Under the pieces are notes generated by a model. The model saw only the letters and a program-made list of their open reading frames with translations. It ran no database searches and had not been told where the DNA came from. Of a DNA stretch of 64,000 nt, positions 60,381 to 64,000 are shown piece by piece. The stretch is from Acidobacteriota bacterium (GTDB lineage Bacteria > Acidobacteriota > Terriglobia > Terriglobales > Acidobacteriaceae): NCBI GenBank assembly GCA_021778315.1, contig JAJYCQ010000005.1, positions 1 through 64,000 on the forward strand. Reading direction: 5' to 3'. Each line of letters opens with the position of its first letter. The first letter of the stretch is position 1. The position numbers and the translations under genes are program-made.

Positions 60381-62756
60381 ATGCCAGACGTAACCTTCAA
60401 AGTAGACGGCCAGACCATCACCGCCCCCGCGGGCACGCTCCTCCTCGAAGCCTGCAAGTCCCACGGCATCGAGATCCCCGCCTTCTGCTACTACCCCGGC
60501 CTCTCCCTCCAGGCCGCCTGCCGCATGTGCGTCGTCCGCATCGAGAAGATGCCCAAGCTCCAGACCGCCTGCACCACCCCGGTCGCCGAAGGCATGGTCG
60601 TCGTCACCGAGTCCCCCGAGATCGCCCAGGCCCGCAAGGCCACGCTCCAACTCCTGCTAGGCAACCACCCCCTCGACTGTCCGGTTTGTGATGCTGGCGG
60701 AGAGTGCGAACTCCAGGACATGACCTTCAAATACGGAGCCGCCGACAGCTTCTACGCTGAGCCCAAGAATCATCGCGAAGAACAAAAATGGTCGCCCGTC
60801 GTCTACTTCGACCGCCCCCGCTGCATCCTCTGCTACCGCTGCGTCCGCATGTGCGGAGAAGGCATGGACGTCTTCGCCCTCGGCATCCAGAACCGCGGCA
60901 GCTCCTCCGTCATCGCCCCCAACGTCCCCGCGCAGCTCTCCAACATCATCGAGAACGGCCAAAGCCTCGCCCAGCTCGACTGCGAGCAATGCGGCATGTG
61001 CATTGACGCCTGCCCCGTCGGAGCCCTCACCTCCGGAACCTACCGCTACAAGACCCGCCCCTGGGAGATGAACCACGTCGCCACCGTCTGCACCCACTGC
61101 GGCGACGGCTGCAAGACCACCCTCGGCGTCCGCTCCGTCTCCGACGGCTCCGAAATCGTGCGCGGCGACAACCGCGACAAGTCCGGAATGAACGGCGACT
61201 TCCTCTGCAACAAGGGCCGCTACGCCTTCGACTTCGCCAACTCCACCGAGCGCCTCACCTCGCCCCTCATCCGCCAATCCGACGGCACCCTCAAGCCCGT
61301 CTCCTGGGAAGAAGCCCTCACCTTCGCCGGAACAAAACTCCGCGAACTCCGCGATCAGCGAGGCCCCAACAGCATCAGCGTCATCGGCTCCAACCGCACC
61401 ACCAACGAGGAAAACTACCTCCTCCAGAAGTTTGCCCGCACGGTCATCGGCACCAACAACATCGACCACCACCGCACCGCCGACTACGTCACCCTCGCCA
61501 CCTCCATCGGAGCCAGCACCCGCACCAACGGCAAGACCCGTTACGCCTCGCAGCGCTGCATCGCGACCGCCCCCGCCCTGCTCTTCGTCGGAGGAGATCC
61601 GACCAACCAGGCTCCCCTCACCGCCTGGAATGCACGCACCAACGTCCGCCTCAACAACGCCCGCATCTACATCGCCAACCACGAAGAGATCAAACTCCGC
61701 CGTCAGGCCAAGGCCTTCGCACCCGTAGCCCAGTTCGGCTACGGAGCCTTCATCAAGACCCTCTCCCCAGATAGTGGTCAGGACAACGACTTCGCCAAGG
61801 CCATCCGCGCCGAAGAAACCCTCATCGTCATCGTCGGCAACGAAGTCCGCGGAGGCGATCTCTCCAGCCTCATCGCGGCTCTGCCCAACGCCAAGTTCGC
61901 TCTCACCGCCGACTACGCCAACTCCCGCGGAGCCTCTGACATGGGCCTGCTCCCCGACGTCCTCCCCGGCTACCAATCCCTCTCCGGCTCCACCATCGCC
62001 AGCGAATACGGAACTGCCGACAAGCCCGGCCTCGACCTCCTCGCCATGTTCGACGCCGCAGCCGCCGGCAACCTCAGCGCTCTCTACGTCGTCGGCTCCA
62101 ATCCCATCCAGCGCTACGGCATCGATCCAGCCGCCCTCGCCAATACCTTCCTCATCGTCCAAGACCTATTCCTCACCGAGACCGCCCAACTAGCCGATGT
62201 CGTCTTCCCCGCCGCCAATCTCTACGAAAAATCCGGCTCCGTCACCAACAGCTACGGCGACCTCCAGCTCGTCTCCAAGGCCGCCGACAAGGCCGGAACC
62301 CGCTCCGACTTCGAGCTCATCGTCCGCCTCGCCGACAAGGTAGGCCACGACATCAAGACCCTCGTCCCCTTCGGCAAGGGTCTCCGCGCCGACATGGGCC
62401 AGACCCGCGGCGCGCAGTCCGGCGAAGCCGACCGCCACTCCGTCTGGCTCACCGCCAACAACATGGAGCCCAAGCTCAGCCCCTTCGACCCCTTCGCCAT
62501 CCTCGACGAGATCCAGCGCCTCGTCCCCGGCTACGACAAGCTACTCCGCCTCCAACTCCTCAGCGGCAACGACCAGCACATCGACCCACCCTCCACCGGC
62601 CTCGTCCAGATCACCGCAGCCCGCAAGGACCTCGTCCTCCCCAGCTCCGACACCCTCTTCACCTCCGGCTCCCTCACCCGCTACTCGCCCATGTTGCAGG
62701 ACGTCCAGCGCCACCAGTCCACCGAATCCGCTGACCACTTAGCCTCCGCCGACTAG
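60381..62756 (+). CDS. nuoG: NADH-quinone oxidoreductase subunit G
   Basis: 75-kDa-type subunit with several Fe-S clusters and a molybdopterin-oxidoreductase-like domain. The [2Fe-2S] site is in EACKSHGIEIPAFCYYPGLSLQAACRMC and TACTTP; the conserved NHPLDCPVCDAGGECELQD gives further ligands, and RCILCYRCVRMCGEG and CEQCGMCIDACPVGAL hold 4Fe-4S motifs. The C-terminal domain (VCTHCGDGCKTTLGV onward) is complete to about residue 690, then a lineage-specific tail. The 791-residue length is within range. Its ribosome site GAGGA is contributed by the hicB stop region, so its expression depends on the inserted pair. Confidence 0.95.
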   Translation: MPDVTFKVDGQTITAPAGTLLLEACKSHGIEIPAFCYYPGLSLQAACRMCVVRIEKMPKLQTACTTPVAEGMVVVTESPEIAQARKATLQLLLGNHPLDCPVCDAGGECELQDMTFKYGAADSFYAEPKNHREEQKWSPVVYFDRPRCILCYRCVRMCGEGMDVFALGIQNRGSSSVIAPNVPAQLSNIIENGQSLAQLDCEQCGMCIDACPVGALTSGTYRYKTRPWEMNHVATVCTHCGDGCKTTLGVRSVSDGSEIVRGDNRDKSGMNGDFLCNKGRYAFDFANSTERLTSPLIRQSDGTLKPVSWEEALTFAGTKLRELRDQRGPNSISVIGSNRTTNEENYLLQKFARTVIGTNNIDHHRTADYVTLATSIGASTRTNGKTRYASQRCIATAPALLFVGGDPTNQAPLTAWNARTNVRLNNARIYIANHEEIKLRRQAKAFAPVAQFGYGAFIKTLSPDSGQDNDFAKAIRAEETLIVIVGNEVRGGDLSSLIAALPNAKFALTADYANSRGASDMGLLPDVLPGYQSLSGSTIASEYGTADKPGLDLLAMFDAAAAGNLSALYVVGSNPIQRYGIDPAALANTFLIVQDLFLTETAQLADVVFPAANLYEKSGSVTNSYGDLQLVSKAADKAGTRSDFELIVRLADKVGHDIKTLVPFGKGLRADMGQTRGAQSGEADRHSVWLTANNMEPKLSPFDPFAILDEIQRLVPGYDKLLRLQLLSGNDQHIDPPSTGLVQITAARKDLVLPSSDTLFTSGSLTRYSPMLQDVQRHQSTESADHLASAD

Positions 62757-62802
62757 TTTCAGCCCTTCACTGTCTACTCACTACTGTCTACTGTCTGCCC
62801 TT

Positions 62803-63864
62803 ATGACCCATCTCACAAATTTCGAAATCTTCCTGCTCTTCACGATCCTCAAGATCGCGATCGTGCTGGTCATCACGCTCACGGCGGTCGCCTACACCGT
62901 TCTGCTCGAGCGCAAAGTGCTCGGCCGCCTCCAGAACCGCTGGGGCCCCTCGCGAGTCGGCCCCTTCGGCCTCCTCCAGCCCCTCGTCGACGGCCTCAAG
63001 CTCTTCCTCAAGGAAGACATGATGCCCCTCGCCGTCGAGCGCCCCCTCTTCATCATCGCGCCCATCATCGCTCTCGGCTGCGCGCTCGTCTCCATCGCCG
63101 TCGTCCCCTTCGGCGCGGTCACGATGGTCCACGGCGTCGATCTCTTCCAGATCGCCAACCTCAACATCGGACTGCTCGTCATCCTCGGAGTCACCAGCAT
63201 CGGAGTCTACGGCATCGCGCTCTCCGGCTGGAGCTCCAACAACAAGTACTCGCTCTTCGGCTCCCTCCGCGCCACCGCGCAGATGATCAGCTACGAGCTC
63301 GCCCTCGGCCTCTCGCTCGTCGGAGTCGTCCTCCGCGCCGGCTCCCTCTCCCTCCGCGACATCGTCGCCTCCCAGTCCGCCCACGGAGCCATCTCCTGGA
63401 ACATCTTCGGAGGCTTCCAGTTCGTCGCCTTCTTCATCTACCTCATGGCCGCCTACGCCGAAACCAACCGCTCCCCCTTCGATCTCTCCGAGGCCGAATC
63501 CGAGCTCGTCGCCGGCTATCACACCGAGTACTCCTCCATGAAGTTCGCCATGTTCTTCATGGCCGAGTACGCCAACATGATCACCGTGGCCTGCGTCGCC
63601 ACGCTGCTCTTCTTCGGTGGAGCCTCCAGCCCCTTCGGCCATCTCTTCGACTCCATCGGTTCCGGCCTTATCCTCTCCGGCCTCTTCTCCATCGCCTGGT
63701 TTGTCGCCAAGGTCTTCGCCTTCCTTCTGCTCTACATCTGGGTGCGCGGCACGCTTCCCCGCTTCCGCTACGACCAGCTCATGGGCTTTGGCTGGAAGTT
63801 CCTCCTGCCCGTCGCGATGGTCAATATTCTCGCCACCGCTCTCGCGCTCTCCTATCACCGCTAA
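62803..63864 (+). CDS. nuoH: NADH-quinone oxidoreductase subunit H
   Basis: Membrane subunit that connects the quinone site with the proton-pumping arm. The 353-residue protein has about eight helices. VLLERKVLGRLQNRWGPSRVGPFGLLQPLVDGLKLFLKED is the diagnostic cytoplasmic loop, and AETNRSPFDLSEAESELVAGYHTEYS is the second. It follows nuoG by 46 bases that contain repeated ACTGTCTACT-type units (62768-62797). Helix-rich end: DQLMGFGWKFLLPVAMVNI. The next core genes are beyond the window, or begin at its very end. Confidence 0.97.
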   Translation: MTHLTNFEIFLLFTILKIAIVLVITLTAVAYTVLLERKVLGRLQNRWGPSRVGPFGLLQPLVDGLKLFLKEDMMPLAVERPLFIIAPIIALGCALVSIAVVPFGAVTMVHGVDLFQIANLNIGLLVILGVTSIGVYGIALSGWSSNNKYSLFGSLRATAQMISYELALGLSLVGVVLRAGSLSLRDIVASQSAHGAISWNIFGGFQFVAFFIYLMAAYAETNRSPFDLSEAESELVAGYHTEYSSMKFAMFFMAEYANMITVACVATLLFFGGASSPFGHLFDSIGSGLILSGLFSIAWFVAKVFAFLLLYIWVRGTLPRFRYDQLMGFGWKFLLPVAMVNILATALALSYHR

Positions 63865-64000
63865 ATTCGGACAACCCGGTTACAATCAGGACGAACAACT
63901 GCAAGGCAATCGCAACTCTCAACAGAACACTGGCAATACAAGCGAACAGCAAGCAAGGAAAGCGAACGGCAAGTAGCCCACGATGCAAATTGCACTCTTC
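63865..64000 (+). other. Low-complexity A/C/G-rich spacer and the first codons of a possible downstream gene
   Basis: Bases 63900-63975 are rich in CAA, GAA and AGC units with no stable hairpin, an unusual purine-rich, probably unstructured spacer. An ATG at 63983 begins MQIALF, which would suit the hydrophobic start of nuoJ or another membrane subunit, but only six codons are visible. nuoI, which usually follows nuoH, cannot be confirmed. Identification needs the sequence beyond 64000. Confidence 0.35.

Noticed and set aside
60657..62162. Long minus-strand frame (501 codons) antisense to nuoG
   Set aside because: Low-complexity acidic translation without domains; nuoG on the other strand is intact.
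62788..63858. Minus-strand frame (356 codons) antisense to nuoH
   Set aside because: Glu/Gly-rich translation with no homology seen; nuoH covers the same bases with all family motifs.

Overview
The window is GC-rich, tightly packed bacterial chromosome. The best fit is a soil member of the Acidobacteriota (class Terriglobia, family Acidobacteriaceae). That rests on two TIGR03435-type proteins, a GWxTD-domain protein, an acidobacterial-type VWFA protein, a TonB-receptor-like barrel carrying a carboxypeptidase-regulatory domain, and REP-like palindromes in intergenic gaps. No rRNA, tRNA, CRISPR array, prophage or complete insertion sequence was seen.

Layout. 1-1445: 3' part of an outer-membrane efflux lipoprotein. 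1454-12272 (minus): an eight-gene purine operon transcribed purF-L-M-C-D-N-E-K with stop/start overlaps at most junctions; purB and purH are not here. 12580-21841: envelope genes (short barrel protein, GWxTD protein, MacA-like adaptor, MacB-like ATPase, and a 955-residue secreted protein of unknown function). 21862-28783 (minus): an M24 peptidase-accB-accC-thiE-permease-permease run. 28880-38495: a Tat-exported phosphoesterase, a nine-heme cytochrome c, a small HTH protein, a CDF-like transporter, an MBL hydrolase, an acid phosphatase, an acyl-CoA synthetase, a cysteine-synthase-like enzyme and a VWFA protein. 38801-41302: a proton-pumping pyrophosphatase with a recognisable promoter and a perfect terminator hairpin. 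41332-46605: two TIGR03435 genes around a BNR-repeat protein, a MoaD/ThiS-like carrier, DUF1015, and an AT-rich zinc-ribbon gene. 46622-47613 (minus): thiG preceded by a structured RNA candidate and a UUCG-loop terminator. 47789-53219: small membrane protein, CsoR-type regulator with its operator, OprB-like porin, DUF3592, CADD-like oxidase, PepSY protein and prepilin peptidase. 53265-64000: respiratory complex I genes nuoA, C, D, E, F, G, H.

The most unusual region is the complex I operon. nuoB is absent between nuoA and nuoC, and two palindromes sit in that gap. Extra genes lie between core subunits: an AT-rich gene of unknown function and a small conserved-looking gene (nuoD/nuoE), a membrane acyltransferase (nuoE/nuoF), and a HicAB-like toxin-antitoxin pair (nuoF/nuoG). 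All are co-directional and joined by overlaps or short gaps, so the insertions appear to have kept the transcript intact. The second most interesting item is the four-way-junction RNA followed by a terminator upstream of thiG, which lacks the TPP-riboswitch consensus. Third is a BNR/MoaD-like gene pair split by a TIGR03435 gene.

Functional assignments come from motifs and family recognition by eye. No database search was run.
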